A DNA stretch of 64,000 nt from positions 1 to 64,000 of the forward strand of contig CBDEGD010000010.1 of the NCBI GenBank assembly GCA_965237625.1. The letters are read 5' to 3'. The position numbers and the translations under genes were made by a program. This DNA comes from JABDIP01 sp965237625 (GTDB lineage: Bacteria > Pseudomonadota > Alphaproteobacteria > DSM-16000 > Inquilinaceae). Below the pieces are notes generated by a model. It did not search any database. It was not told the origin of the DNA and worked only from the letters and a program-made list of their open reading frames with translations. Shown here in pieces: positions 25,906 to 35,011 of the stretch (position 1 is the first letter of the stretch; every line of letters starts with the position of its first letter).

Positions 25906-26772
25906 CTACTCAATGTTCTGGATCTGCTCGCGGAGTTGCTCGATCACCGCCTTGAGGTCAAGGCCGATCCGGGTCAGCTCCACATCGGCGGCCTTGGAAC
26001 ACACGGTGTTGGCCTCGCGGTTGAATTCCTGGCATAGAAAGTCGAGCCGCCGCCCGACGGCAACGCCCTCCGAGATCAGTTCCCGCGCCTGTTCGATATG
26101 GGCCGCAAGCCGGTCAATCTCCTCACGGATATCCGCCTTCGCAACCAGCAGGGCCGCTTCCTGCGCCAGGCGTTCTTCCGGCAGTGCCGGCGATGCCTGC
26201 AGCAACTCGGCCACCTGGCTGCGCAAGCGCGCGGTCAGGGCCGCCGGCTGGGTCGCCGCGCACCCCTTGGCTGCCGCCACCAGCGTTTCGATCCGGTCGA
26301 TATGGCCAACCAGGACGGGCTCCAGCCGCGCGCCCTCTTCAAGCCTGGCATCCGCCAACTGGTCAAGCACCGCGGTCATGGATTCCAGCATCCCGGCTTC
26401 CGCGCCGGCCCGTTCGGCCTCGTCCTCCTCTTCGACCATCTCGATCACGCCACGGACCGCCAACAAGGCATCCAGCCGCGGCCGCGCCGCGCCGGCATCC
26501 TCGAACTCGCCGGCAAGCTTGATCAGATCGTCGAGCAGCTCTCTGTTGATGCGCATGCGTTGCGGGCGTTCAGCCGTCTTTAGCGACAGGGTCAGCGAAA
26601 CATTGCCGCGCTTGAGGCGTTCGGCGGCCGCGCCGCGAACCGCGGGCTCCAAACGATCGAACCCGCTGGCGATCCGGGACCGCACATCCAGCGATTTGGA
26701 GTTCACGCTACGGGCCTCCCAAGCCCAGCTATAAAGACCGAATTCGCCTTCGCTGCGGGCAAAGCCGGTCAT
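25906..26772 (-). CDS. YicC family endoribonuclease-like protein
   Basis: 288 residues with the family's MTGFARSEGE start, WEARSVNSKSLDVR, and the C-terminal DUF1732 segment GVAVGRRLDFLCQEFNREANT. YicC of E. coli has been linked to RNA turnover and stress; the activity of this relative is inferred from homology. The ATG at 26772 matches the canonical N-terminus; an in-frame TTG at 26820 would add 16 residues. It is upstream of gmk on the same strand. Confidence 0.92.
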   Translation of the reverse strand: MTGFARSEGEFGLYSWAWEARSVNSKSLDVRSRIASGFDRLEPAVRGAAAERLKRGNVSLTLSLKTAERPQRMRINRELLDDLIKLAGEFEDAGAARPRLDALLAVRGVIEMVEEEDEAERAGAEAGMLESMTAVLDQLADARLEEGARLEPVLVGHIDRIETLVAAAKGCAATQPAALTARLRSQVAELLQASPALPEERLAQEAALLVAKADIREEIDRLAAHIEQARELISEGVAVGRRLDFLCQEFNREANTVCSKAADVELTRIGLDLKAVIEQLREQIQNIE

Positions 26773-26906
26773 GCTGGCAATCTGAGGCGCGGTTTTGGCG
26801 GAGAGTGTTGATGCGGACAAGGGAAGCTTTCTCGGCAGGGAGTGGCATAATGGCCGGACGCCCTTATAGCCCCTGATCCGCAACAGCAACAAGCACCCCG
26901 CCCGTC

Positions 26907-27689
26907 ATGAAAGACCCCAAGGTGATCCTGATCACCGGTGCATCCAGTGGCATCGGTGAGGCCCTGGCCATTGAATACGCCACCGACGGCATCACCCTGA
27001 TCCTGGTCGGGCGCGATCTCGAGCGGCTCGACTCGGTGGCGGCGCAATGCCGTGACGGCGGTGCCGAGGTCAGGCTGGCCACCATCGATGTCACCGACGC
27101 AAAATTTTTCGCGCAATGGCTCGTAGGCGTCGACTCGATGACGCCGATCGACCTGGTGATCGCCAATGCGGGGATCTCTGGCGGGACATCCGGCGGCGCC
27201 GAGAATGATGAGCAGGTCCGTCGGATCTTCGCGGTCAATGTGGACGGCGTCTTCAATACGGTGCACCCGGTGATCTCGCTCATGGCTCAGCGCCAGCGTG
27301 GGCAGATCGCGATCATGAGTTCGTTGGCCGCCTTTCGGGGATTTCCGGGCGCGCCCGCGTATTGCGCGTCAAAAGCGGCCGTGCGGTCGTACGGCGAAAG
27401 CCTGCGCGGGGCGCTGGGGCCGGATGGCATAGAAGTCTCGGTCATCTGCCCAGGCTTCGTCCGCTCGCGGATGACCGCGGCGAACCCTTTCAAGATGCCC
27501 TTCCTGATGGATGCGGCGCGGGCAGCGCGGATCATCAAGCGCGGCCTGGCCCGCAACAGGGCGCGCATCGCCTTCCCGTTCCCGACCTATTTCGGAGCCT
27601 GGCTGGTCGGCGCCCTGGCCCCGTCACTGACCGATCCCTGGCTCAAAAGCACGCCGAAAAAACCGGCCATGGACGCCGCCGCCGACTAA
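26907..27689 (+). CDS. Short-chain dehydrogenase/reductase (SDR)
   Basis: A 260-residue classical SDR with TGASSGIGEALA (NAD(P)-binding, about residues 10-21), NAG near residue 88, and the catalytic YCASKAA. The substrate is unknown. A hydrophobic patch near residues 222-237 could touch the membrane. It is convergent with mltG, eight bases apart, and divergent from yicC. Confidence 0.9.
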   Translation: MKDPKVILITGASSGIGEALAIEYATDGITLILVGRDLERLDSVAAQCRDGGAEVRLATIDVTDAKFFAQWLVGVDSMTPIDLVIANAGISGGTSGGAENDEQVRRIFAVNVDGVFNTVHPVISLMAQRQRGQIAIMSSLAAFRGFPGAPAYCASKAAVRSYGESLRGALGPDGIEVSVICPGFVRSRMTAANPFKMPFLMDAARAARIIKRGLARNRARIAFPFPTYFGAWLVGALAPSLTDPWLKSTPKKPAMDAAAD

Positions 27690-27696
27690 AGGGGCT

Positions 27697-28683
27697 TTAG
27701 TTGCCCCGGCCCTGCCGTTGGATGCGGCGCCATTGCGCGACGTTGCGGTTATGCTCGATCAGCGTCTTCCCGAAGGCATGACCGCCACTGCCATCGGCGA
27801 CGAAATAAAGATAATCCGTCTCGGCGGGATTTAACGCCGCCTCCAGGGCGGACCGCCCCGGATTGGCGATCGGACCGGGCGGCAGACCTCGGATGCGATA
27901 GGTGTTGTAGGGCGAGTCGACATTCAGGTCGCGGCGGCGCAACTCACGTCCCAACGGCGCCTCGCCATTGGTCAGCGAGTAGATCACGGTCGGGTCGGTC
28001 TGAAGCATCATGCCCCGGTTCAACCGGTTGATGAACACGCTCGACACGACCTCCCGCTCGGATCCGACACCGGTTTCCTTCTCGATGATCGAAGCCAGAA
28101 CCAGCGCTTCTTCCGGCGTGTCCAGGGGTAGCCCTTCAGGCCGGTTCGCCCAGAGTTCCTCAAGGGCCTCGGTCATCGCCTGCTTCATGCGGTCGATCAC
28201 TTGGGTGCGGGTGTCTCCTCGTGTGTACTGATAGGTTTCGGGAAGCAGGCTTCCCTGGGCCGGCAATTCCGCCACTTCGCCAACAAGGTCGTCATCGGCC
28301 AGCATCAGGTCGACCACTTCGCGCGATGTCAGGCCTTCGGGAATGGTGATCGAATAGGCGACGGCCCGGCCGCTGCGCAGGATGTCCATCGCGCCGACGC
28401 CGCTGATGCCGGCCGGGAATAGATATTCCCCGGCGCGCAGGCCGCGTTCCTGACCGTTCATCATGACGCCGCCATAGAAAACCCAACGGTTTTCCACGAC
28501 ACCCTGGGCGACCAGCCGATCGGCGATGGCGCCCAGCGCGGCCCCGCGTGGTATTTCAACCACCAGATCCTCAGCCAGCGGGCCTGGTGCCTCGAAGGTG
28601 CGTATGAACCCGTACAACGCAATGGCAGCGACCACGGAAAGCGCGGTTAGTCCGGCGAAGATCCGGCCGAGCCAGCGAAACAT
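27697..28683 (-). CDS. mltG: Endolytic murein transglycosylase MltG
   Basis: MltG (YceG) cuts glycan strands during synthesis and helps set strand length. The 328-residue protein has one N-terminal transmembrane helix (about residues 7-27), a LysM-like segment, and the catalytic-Glu motif ASIIEKETG near residue 200, followed by RGMMLQTDPTVIY and the C-terminal SPYNTYRIRGLPPGPI motif. It follows fabF by five bases, as in many proteobacteria (fabF-mltG). Confidence 0.95.
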   Translation of the reverse strand: MFRWLGRIFAGLTALSVVAAIALYGFIRTFEAPGPLAEDLVVEIPRGAALGAIADRLVAQGVVENRWVFYGGVMMNGQERGLRAGEYLFPAGISGVGAMDILRSGRAVAYSITIPEGLTSREVVDLMLADDDLVGEVAELPAQGSLLPETYQYTRGDTRTQVIDRMKQAMTEALEELWANRPEGLPLDTPEEALVLASIIEKETGVGSEREVVSSVFINRLNRGMMLQTDPTVIYSLTNGEAPLGRELRRRDLNVDSPYNTYRIRGLPPGPIANPGRSALEAALNPAETDYLYFVADGSGGHAFGKTLIEHNRNVAQWRRIQRQGRGN

Positions 28684-28688
28684 GAGAT

Positions 28689-29954
28689 TTACGAATACTC
28701 GCGGAAAACCAGGCTGGCGTTGGTTCCGCCGAACCCGAAGCTGTTGGACAATGCCGCCCTGACCCGCCGCTCTTTGGCCTCCAGCGGCACCAGATCGACA
28801 CCTTTGCAGCCCTCGGACGGGTTCTCGAGATTGAGGGTCGGGGGCACGATGCCTTCGCCGATGGCGAGGATCGAATAGATCGATTCAACTGCTCCGGCAG
28901 CGCCTAGCAAATGGCCGATCGCCGACTTTGTCGACGACATGGAGACAGTCTCGATGGCCGGGCCGAACAGGCGCTTTACCGCACCCAGCTCAATCTCGTC
29001 GCCAAGCGGTGTGGACGTGCCGTGCGCATTCACATAGTCGATATCCGACGGATCGACCCCGGCCCGCTTCAACGCGGCGCGCATCGATCGGAAACCACCA
29101 TTGCCGTCCGGCGCCGGTGCCGTGATGTGATGGGCATCGCCGGACAATCCATAGCCGGTGACCTCGGCATAGATCTTCGCGCCACGCCGCCGGGCATGCT
29201 CAAGCTCCTCGAGCACCACCACCCCGGCGCCCTCACCCATGACAAATCCGTCGCGCCCTTCGTCATAGGGGCGCGAGGCCTTCTCGGGCGTGTCATTGTA
29301 CTTGGTGGACAACGCGCGGGCGGCGGCAAACCCGGCCATGCCGATCGGACAGATCGCCGCTTCGGCGCCACCGGCCAGCATGACGTCGGCGTCATCCCAC
29401 ATGATCAAACGCGCCGCGTCACCGATCGCATGGGCACCGGTTGAACAGGCTGTGACCGCCGAATGGTTGGGTCCCTTGAACCCATGACGTATCGAAACCT
29501 GCCCCGAAGCCAGATTGATCAAAGCTGCCGGGATAAAAAACGGGCTGATCCGACGAGGACCGCGCTCGTGCAGCGTGACCGCGCCTTCGGCAATCCAGTT
29601 CAGGCCGCCGATACCCGACCCGATCATCACGCCGGTACGCTCCCGGGACTCATCGTCCTGGGGCGCCCAACCGGAATCGGTAACCGCCTCTTCCGCTGCC
29701 GCGATGGCATAGATGATAAAGGAGTCGTTCTTGCGCTGCTCTTTGGGCTCAACGACCTGATCGGGGTTGAATCGGCCCTCGGAGGCGTCGCCGCGCGGCA
29801 CCAACCCGGCCACCTTCGATGGCATTTCGCTCACGTCGAATCGGTCGATGACCGTGATGCCGCTCTCACCGGCGATCAGTCGTTGCCAGTTGGTCATCAC
29901 GCCGAGACCGAGCGGCGTAACCATGCCAAGGCCGGTTACTACAACGCGTCTCAT
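28689..29954 (-). CDS. fabF: Beta-ketoacyl-ACP synthase II
   Basis: FabF condenses acyl-ACP with malonyl-ACP. The 421-residue protein carries the nucleophile in VTACSTGAHAIG, and catalytic histidines in NAHGTSTPLGD and STKSAIGHLLGAAG. It is the third gene after fabD-fabG-acpP in the fatty-acid cluster. Confidence 0.97.
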   Translation of the reverse strand: MRRVVVTGLGMVTPLGLGVMTNWQRLIAGESGITVIDRFDVSEMPSKVAGLVPRGDASEGRFNPDQVVEPKEQRKNDSFIIYAIAAAEEAVTDSGWAPQDDESRERTGVMIGSGIGGLNWIAEGAVTLHERGPRRISPFFIPAALINLASGQVSIRHGFKGPNHSAVTACSTGAHAIGDAARLIMWDDADVMLAGGAEAAICPIGMAGFAAARALSTKYNDTPEKASRPYDEGRDGFVMGEGAGVVVLEELEHARRRGAKIYAEVTGYGLSGDAHHITAPAPDGNGGFRSMRAALKRAGVDPSDIDYVNAHGTSTPLGDEIELGAVKRLFGPAIETVSMSSTKSAIGHLLGAAGAVESIYSILAIGEGIVPPTLNLENPSEGCKGVDLVPLEAKERRVRAALSNSFGFGGTNASLVFREYS

Positions 29955-30015
29955 ACGCTTCCCCGCACGAAGTCGGATGCTTTACAGGCGGTATACTTTC
30001 CGCCCGTCAATCCGG

Positions 30016-30255
30016 TCAGCCGCCGGAATTCTGCTCGATGAAGGAAATGGCATCCTTCACCGTGAGGATCTTTTCGGCGGCATCGTCGGGAATTTCACAA
30101 CCGAATTCCTCCTCGAACGCCATCACGAGCTCGACGGTGTCCAGACTGTCAGCCCCCAGATCGTCAATGAAACTGGCTGAATCCGACACCTTGGCTTCTT
30201 CTACGCCAAGATGCTCAACAACAATCTTCTTAACGCGATCTGCGATGTCACTCAT
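30016..30255 (-). CDS. acpP: Acyl carrier protein
   Basis: A 79-residue acidic carrier with the phosphopantetheine site in DLGADSLDTVEL (Ser37). It carries growing acyl chains for FabD, FabG and FabF, whose genes flank it. 176 bp separates it from fabG upstream, enough for its own promoter. Confidence 0.98.
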   Translation of the reverse strand: MSDIADRVKKIVVEHLGVEEAKVSDSASFIDDLGADSLDTVELVMAFEEEFGCEIPDDAAEKILTVKDAISFIEQNSGG

Positions 30256-30431
30256 TCTCTCGGGCCTTTCGACAGCAATGTCTTGCAGAGGAGTTGATTG
30301 GTGAATATCCGCCCGACTCCGGCACCCGACAGGTAGTGCCTAGACAGCGGCCGAACAAGATTGGCGTCACATATCACACCTTTTTTGGCGATACCAGCAT
30401 CACCCTAGTGAGGATTTGGGCCCCAGGAAGG

Positions 30432-31175
30432 CTAAAACATGGCCATCCCGCCATTGATGTGCAGTGTCTGCCCGGTGAGGTAGTGGGCCTCTTCGCTGGC
30501 CAAATAGGCAACGCCGGCCGCGATATCCTCCGGCATCCCAAGGGTCCCCGCCGGAATCGTTGCCAGAATGCGCGCTTTCTGGTCTTCGTTCAGGGCGTCA
30601 GTCATGGCGCTGGCGATAAATCCAGGAGCAACGCAATTGACGGTGATGCCGCGCGATGCAACTTCCGCCGCCAGGGATTTGCTCATGCCGACCATGCCCG
30701 CTTTGCTGGCTGCATAATTGGCCTGGCCGGGATTGCCGGTGAAACCGACAACGGAGGTGATGCCGATGATTCGCCCCCAGCGGCGCTTCATCATGCCGCG
30801 CATCACCGACCGGGACAGCCGGAATGCCGACACCAGATTGACCTCCAGCACAGCGGCGAAATCCTCATCCTTCATCCGCATCGCCAGATTGTCGCGGGTC
30901 ATGCCGGCATTATTGACCAGGATGTCGATCTGCCCCATGGCCGCCTCGGCGGATTTTGCCACCGCATCGGCGCCCTCTGCCGCCGACAGATCCCCCGGCG
31001 TGATGTGCACCCGGTCGCCGCCGCCCAGCATATCGGCCACCTCGCGCAGCCGCCCTTCGCGGGTTCCCGACAGCGCCACCGCCACTCCACGGGAGTGCAG
31101 CGTCGCCGCGATCGCCTGACCGATGCCGCCCGAGGCGCCGGTCACAAGGGCTGTCTTTCCGGTCAGATCGAACAT
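30432..31175 (-). CDS. fabG: 3-oxoacyl-ACP reductase
   Basis: FabG reduces beta-ketoacyl-ACP with NADPH. Length is 247 residues. TGASGGIGQAIA (nucleotide binding), NNAGMTRDN, and the catalytic YAASKAGM with a Ser in ITSVVGF are present. It starts 20 bp after fabD. Confidence 0.97.
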   Translation of the reverse strand: MFDLTGKTALVTGASGGIGQAIAATLHSRGVAVALSGTREGRLREVADMLGGGDRVHITPGDLSAAEGADAVAKSAEAAMGQIDILVNNAGMTRDNLAMRMKDEDFAAVLEVNLVSAFRLSRSVMRGMMKRRWGRIIGITSVVGFTGNPGQANYAASKAGMVGMSKSLAAEVASRGITVNCVAPGFIASAMTDALNEDQKARILATIPAGTLGMPEDIAAGVAYLASEEAHYLTGQTLHINGGMAMF

Positions 31176-31195
31176 GATCAGCGTACCTTCCGATT

Positions 31196-32138
31196 CTAGA
31201 GTTCGTTTGCCATGGCTTCGACGTCGTCAGGCACGCCCACGGCCGATCCCGACAGCGCCCGGTCGATGCGGCGGGCCAATCCGGCCAGCACCTTTCCGGC
31301 GCCGACCTCCACCAGCGTGTCGACACCGTTCCGCTGCATGTAGAGCACGCTTTCCCGCCAGCGCACCGCCCCGGTGACCTGCGCCACCAGCAACCGCCGA
31401 ATTTCCTGCGGGTCTTCTACGGCGCTGGCGGTCACATTGGCGACCAGCGGCACCTGCGGCCGGGAAATCATCACGTCGGCCAACGCCGCCTCCATGATTT
31501 CAGCGGCCGGCTGCATCAGCGGGCAATGGAAAGGTGCGCTGACCGGCAACAGTACACTGCGCCTTGCCCCCTCTTTGGACGCCAGGTCCATGGCCCGTTC
31601 GACTGCCGCCTTATGGCCGCTGACCACCACCTGGCCCGATGCATTGTCATTGGCGGCGACGCAAACCTCGTCCTGGGCCGCTTGCTCGGCGACCCGCGCC
31701 GCCACATCGATGTCCAGACCCAGCAAGGCCGCCATGGCGCCGACGCCGACAGGCACCGCCTTCTGCATGGCCTGACCGCGCTTGCGAAGCAGGCGGGCCG
31801 CATCGGCGACGCTGAGCGCCCCGGCAGCAGCGAGGGCTGAATATTCGCCGAGGCTGTGTCCGGCGACGTAGGCGGCAAGATCAGGGACCGTCTTCCCGGT
31901 GCGCTCCAGCAGTGCCCATGTTGCCGCCAGCGATACCGCCATCAGCGCCGGCTGGGCGTTTTCGGTCAGGGTCAGCGTGTCCTGGTCGCCGGCAAAAATC
32001 AGATCGGACAGGCTCTCGCCGAGGGCCTCGTCGACCTCGTCGAACACCGCCCGCGCGACTGGATAGCGGTCCGCCAACTCCCTGCCCATGCCAACGACCT
32101 GACTGCCCTGGCCCCGGGAAGACGAATGCGCGTGTCAT
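31196..32138 (-). pseudogene. fabD: Malonyl-CoA:ACP transacylase, frameshifted near its start as sequenced
   Basis: FabD loads malonyl groups onto ACP. The main frame (from 32089) has GHSLGEYSALAAAG with the catalytic Ser and the SAPFHCPLM motif with the His. The start is in another frame: MTRAFVFPG is read from 32138, then the frame runs into nonsense. Removing one C from the C-run at 32112-32115 restores the conserved FPGQGSQ-V-GMG sequence and a 313-residue protein. fabD is normally essential and its neighbours are intact, so a consensus error is more likely than a dead gene. Translation might alternatively begin at the 32089 ATG-in-frame codon, but that would lose the conserved N-terminal oxyanion region. 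Confidence 0.9.
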
Positions 32139-32439
32139 TGAGTATCCCGTATTCGAAACGCGACCGCGTCAACCGGCCGCAACGGTATGTTCGGCCAGTG
32201 ATAGCCGGCTCCCAAGCGAAGTCAAGCGCCCGGCGGACGAACATATCGCAGGCCGCGCGCCCGAAAACCTGCCGAGGCCGCTTGATCGCCCAGTCCTTTT
32301 CTGTATATTGCGCCGCTTCGCAACAACTCCTTGCCGGTCATGGCATTGACCGGCTAGGCGCGGGCGGCCGAAGGAATGGATTCGCAAGAGTCCGGTTCCG
32401 TACGGCGCCGTGCCACCGAACAGCCATAGGGAGTGCCAA
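32139..32439. other. Divergent intergenic region between fabD and rpsF
   Basis: 301 bp with promoters expected in both directions. A good sigma-70-like promoter for rpsF is listed separately. I see no RNA gene or repeat here. Confidence 0.5.
32282..32309 (+). promoter_or_regulatory. Candidate sigma-70 promoter for the rpsF operon
   Basis: TTGATC (32282-32287), a 16-base spacer and TATATT (32304-32309) point towards rpsF, giving a leader of about 125 bases. The match to the consensus is good for a GC-rich genome. Confidence 0.5.
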
Positions 32440-32940
32440 ATGCCAAATTACGAGTGCGTGTTTATCGTGCGCCAAGACGTGCCGTCTTCGCAGGTCGAGA
32501 GCCTGACGGAGACATTCTCGAACATCATCACAGAGAATGGCGGCAAGGTCGAAAAGACCGAATTCTGGGGTCTGAAAACCCTCTCCTACAAGATCAAGAA
32601 GAACCGCAAGGGCCATTATGTCCTGCTCAACCTCGACGCGCCGCACCCCGCGGTCACCGAGATGGAGCGGCAGATGGGCATCAGCGATGATGTGCTCCGC
32701 ACCCTGACAATCAGAGTCGACGCGCTGGAAGAAGGCCCGTCGATGATGATGCAGAGCCGGGCCGGACGGGACACCGGGCGGCGTGATCGCGGCGACCGGC
32801 CCGATCATCGTGGGGACCGGCCCGATCGCGGCCCGCGCGAGCGCGTCGAGCGTAGTGAGCCAGTGCCCGCGAAACCAGAGCCCGTCAAAGAGGTAGCCAG
32901 CACCGAAGAGGTTGCCGAGACCAGTGAGGTGACCGCCTGA
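32440..32940 (+). CDS. rpsF: 30S ribosomal protein S6 with charged C-terminal tail
   Basis: The first ~100 residues are the S6 fold (YECVFIVRQDVPSSQ, FWGLKTLSYKIKKNRKGHYV). Residues about 115-166 form a tail first rich in Arg, Asp and Gly, then in Glu, Val and Thr; such tails are known in alphaproteobacterial S6. AGGGAG precedes the ATG. rpsR begins within the stop (TGATG). Confidence 0.97.
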   Translation: MPNYECVFIVRQDVPSSQVESLTETFSNIITENGGKVEKTEFWGLKTLSYKIKKNRKGHYVLLNLDAPHPAVTEMERQMGISDDVLRTLTIRVDALEEGPSMMMQSRAGRDTGRRDRGDRPDHRGDRPDRGPRERVERSEPVPAKPEPVKEVASTEEVAETSEVTA

Positions 32941-33179
32941 TGTGTGCAGCCCCTGCCCGCCGGCCGTTTTTCCGCCGGCGTAAAACCTGCCCGTTCTCCG
33001 GCGACAACGCGCCGAAGATCGACCATAAGGACATCAAGCTGCTCGGACGGTATGTGTCTGAGCGTGGCAAGATCGTCCCGAGCCGGATCACCGCGGTATC
33101 GTCCAAAAAGCAACGTGAGCTGTCGCGCGCCATCAAGCGCGCCCGGTATCTGGCGCTGCTGCCATACCTCCTGAAGTGA
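32940..33179 (+). CDS. rpsR: 30S ribosomal protein S18
   Basis: 79 residues, basic, with the RRKTCPFSG start and the KLLGRYVSERGKIVPSRIT core. S18 pairs with S6 on the small-subunit platform, matching its coupling to rpsF through a one-base overlap. Confidence 0.97.
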   Translation: MCAAPARRPFFRRRKTCPFSGDNAPKIDHKDIKLLGRYVSERGKIVPSRITAVSSKKQRELSRAIKRARYLALLPYLLK

Positions 33180-33204
33180 TCGCGGAGTCGGGTAGGTCAA
33201 CGCG

Positions 33205-34146
33205 ATGGGCCAGACGGTCATATTCGCTGTCGGGGGCGGCGTCCTAAGCGCGATGCTGTTTCTTGCGGCGGCCTTCGGCTCGCCGGGTGCGTTGATGACG
33301 ACCTACCTGACTCCGCTGCCGCTGTTTCTGGTCGGGCTGAGCCTTGGGGCACCAGCCTGTGTTTTGGCGGGATTTGTCAGTTCTCTTGGCATCCTGCTGG
33401 TGCTGGGCCCTTCGGAAATGGCCGTGTTCGCTGCCGGGGGTGCCGTCCCGATCGCGCTGCTCGTCCATCAGGCAGTGACTGTCCGGCGGGACGAATCCGG
33501 TGTTCCGCAATGGCAACCACCGGGAAACCTGGTTCTGTGGCTTGTCGGATTTGCGGCGGCTGGCATCGTCGCGGCCGCCGTGGTTACGGCGGCGACCGGC
33601 GCCGGTTTGCGGATCGAAATACTGGCCACACTGGCTCAGCATACGGCGATGCTGAATACGCTCACCGGCGGCAATGGTGCAGGGCTGGTGGAGACGCTTG
33701 CCAGTTACGGGCCGGCGATGGCGTCCGGCGGGTGGATCTTGCTGGTCGTGACCAATGCCGCGCTGGCCCAGTGGCTGGTGCATCGGTTCGACCTGGCCGT
33801 GCGACCGCAGATCGCGATCGCCGACATAGAGCTTCCCGTTTGGCCGTTGGCGGTGATGGTCGTCCTGGTCGTCGCGGCATTCGCGGCCGACGGACAAATT
33901 GGATATCTGGCGCGGAACCTGGCGTTTGTGATGGCGGCAGCCTTCTTCTTCGCGGGGCTGGGCGTCGTGCACACCGTGCTGCGCGGACGGGGGTCGCGGC
34001 CGCTGCTGCTGATCGTGTTTTACACGGCCATTCTCTGGCAGGGCTCTGTGCTGCTGCCGGCGGTGGCTGGATTGGGAATGATCGAAAAATGGGCCGGAAT
34101 TCGTAGGCGAGCCGCCACGACCGCGCTCGATTTGGAGGACAAGTAA
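33205..34146 (+). CDS. DUF2232 integral membrane protein
   Basis: A 313-residue protein that is hydrophobic almost throughout, with roughly eight to nine membrane helices. DUF2232 proteins are commonly encoded between rpsR and rplI in alphaproteobacteria; function is not established. The stop overlaps the rplI start by one base (TAATG), so it is inside the ribosomal protein operon. Confidence 0.85.
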   Translation: MGQTVIFAVGGGVLSAMLFLAAAFGSPGALMTTYLTPLPLFLVGLSLGAPACVLAGFVSSLGILLVLGPSEMAVFAAGGAVPIALLVHQAVTVRRDESGVPQWQPPGNLVLWLVGFAAAGIVAAAVVTAATGAGLRIEILATLAQHTAMLNTLTGGNGAGLVETLASYGPAMASGGWILLVVTNAALAQWLVHRFDLAVRPQIAIADIELPVWPLAVMVVLVVAAFAADGQIGYLARNLAFVMAAAFFFAGLGVVHTVLRGRGSRPLLLIVFYTAILWQGSVLLPAVAGLGMIEKWAGIRRRAATTALDLEDK

Positions 34147-34811
34147 TGCAGGTTATTTTGCTGGAGCGTGTAGAGAGGTTGGGGCAGATGGGCGACGTCG
34201 TCACCGTCAAGCCGGGCTTCGCGCGCAACTTTCTGCTGCCGAAGAACAAGGCGCTCAGGGCCACCAAGGACAATCTGGCCTATTTCGAGACCCGCAAGAC
34301 GCAGTTCGAGACCGTGAACATCGAGCGCCGTAGCGAAGCGGAGACGATCGGCAAGAAGATGGATGGCGAGAAGATCGTCGTCATCCGCCAGGCCGGCGAT
34401 TCCGGGCAGCTTTACGGATCGGTGAGCGCGCGGGACATCAGCGAAGCGCTGACCGAGAAGGGTTTCACGACCGAGCGAAATCAGATCGCCATCGACCGCC
34501 CGATCAAGTCCCTTGGCCTCACCGACGTGCGCATCAGGCTGCACCCCGAGGTTACGGTTTCGATCACCGTCAACGTGGCGCGTTCGCCCGACGAGGCGGT
34601 GCTTCAGGAGAAGCACGGCGGCAGGATCCCGACCGGGGATGGCGACTACGACGACGACGAGGTGGTCGAGGTGGCGGATCTTCTGGAGGATCCGGAGTCG
34701 GCCAAGCGTCTGGAAGAGCCCAAACCCGAGGAAGTCGCCGAGGTCGAAACGACGGCGGATGGGGCCGATACGGCAGACGCGGCCGAGACAATCGAGGTCG
34801 AGACCACCTGA
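34146..34811 (+). CDS. rplI: 50S ribosomal protein L9 with long acidic tail
   Basis: Residues 1-150 are standard L9 (MQVILLERVERLGQMGDVV, KPGFARNFLLPKNKA). The last ~65 residues are strongly acidic (Glu, Asp, Ala, Thr), making the protein 221 residues against about 150 in E. coli. Such extensions are frequent in alphaproteobacteria, and their role is unknown. Confidence 0.97.
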   Translation: MQVILLERVERLGQMGDVVTVKPGFARNFLLPKNKALRATKDNLAYFETRKTQFETVNIERRSEAETIGKKMDGEKIVVIRQAGDSGQLYGSVSARDISEALTEKGFTTERNQIAIDRPIKSLGLTDVRIRLHPEVTVSITVNVARSPDEAVLQEKHGGRIPTGDGDYDDDEVVEVADLLEDPESAKRLEEPKPEEVAEVETTADGADTADAAETIEVETT

Positions 34812-34844
34812 CCGGCCAGCGCTCGGGCGAAGGTCCGAAGTTCA

Positions 34845-34872
34845 GGGCGCGGCCGACGGTCGCGCCCTTTTT
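34845..34872 (+). terminator. Rho-independent terminator after rplI
   Basis: GGGCGCG (34845-34851) pairs with CGCGCCC (34861-34867), followed by five T residues. It lies about 35 bases after the rplI stop and should end the rpsF-rpsR-DUF2232-rplI transcript. Confidence 0.75.
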
Positions 34873-35011
34873 CGTGTGGTCGAACGCATCCCGCTCCCGA
34901 GAAGATTGCAATTACCACGAGTCAATGATGTAATATTTGGTCTAAGACTGGGGGCCTGACCCAAGCAACCGGGCAATTCCGGCGTCCCGCCCCGGTTTGG
35001 GGGGCAAAAAA

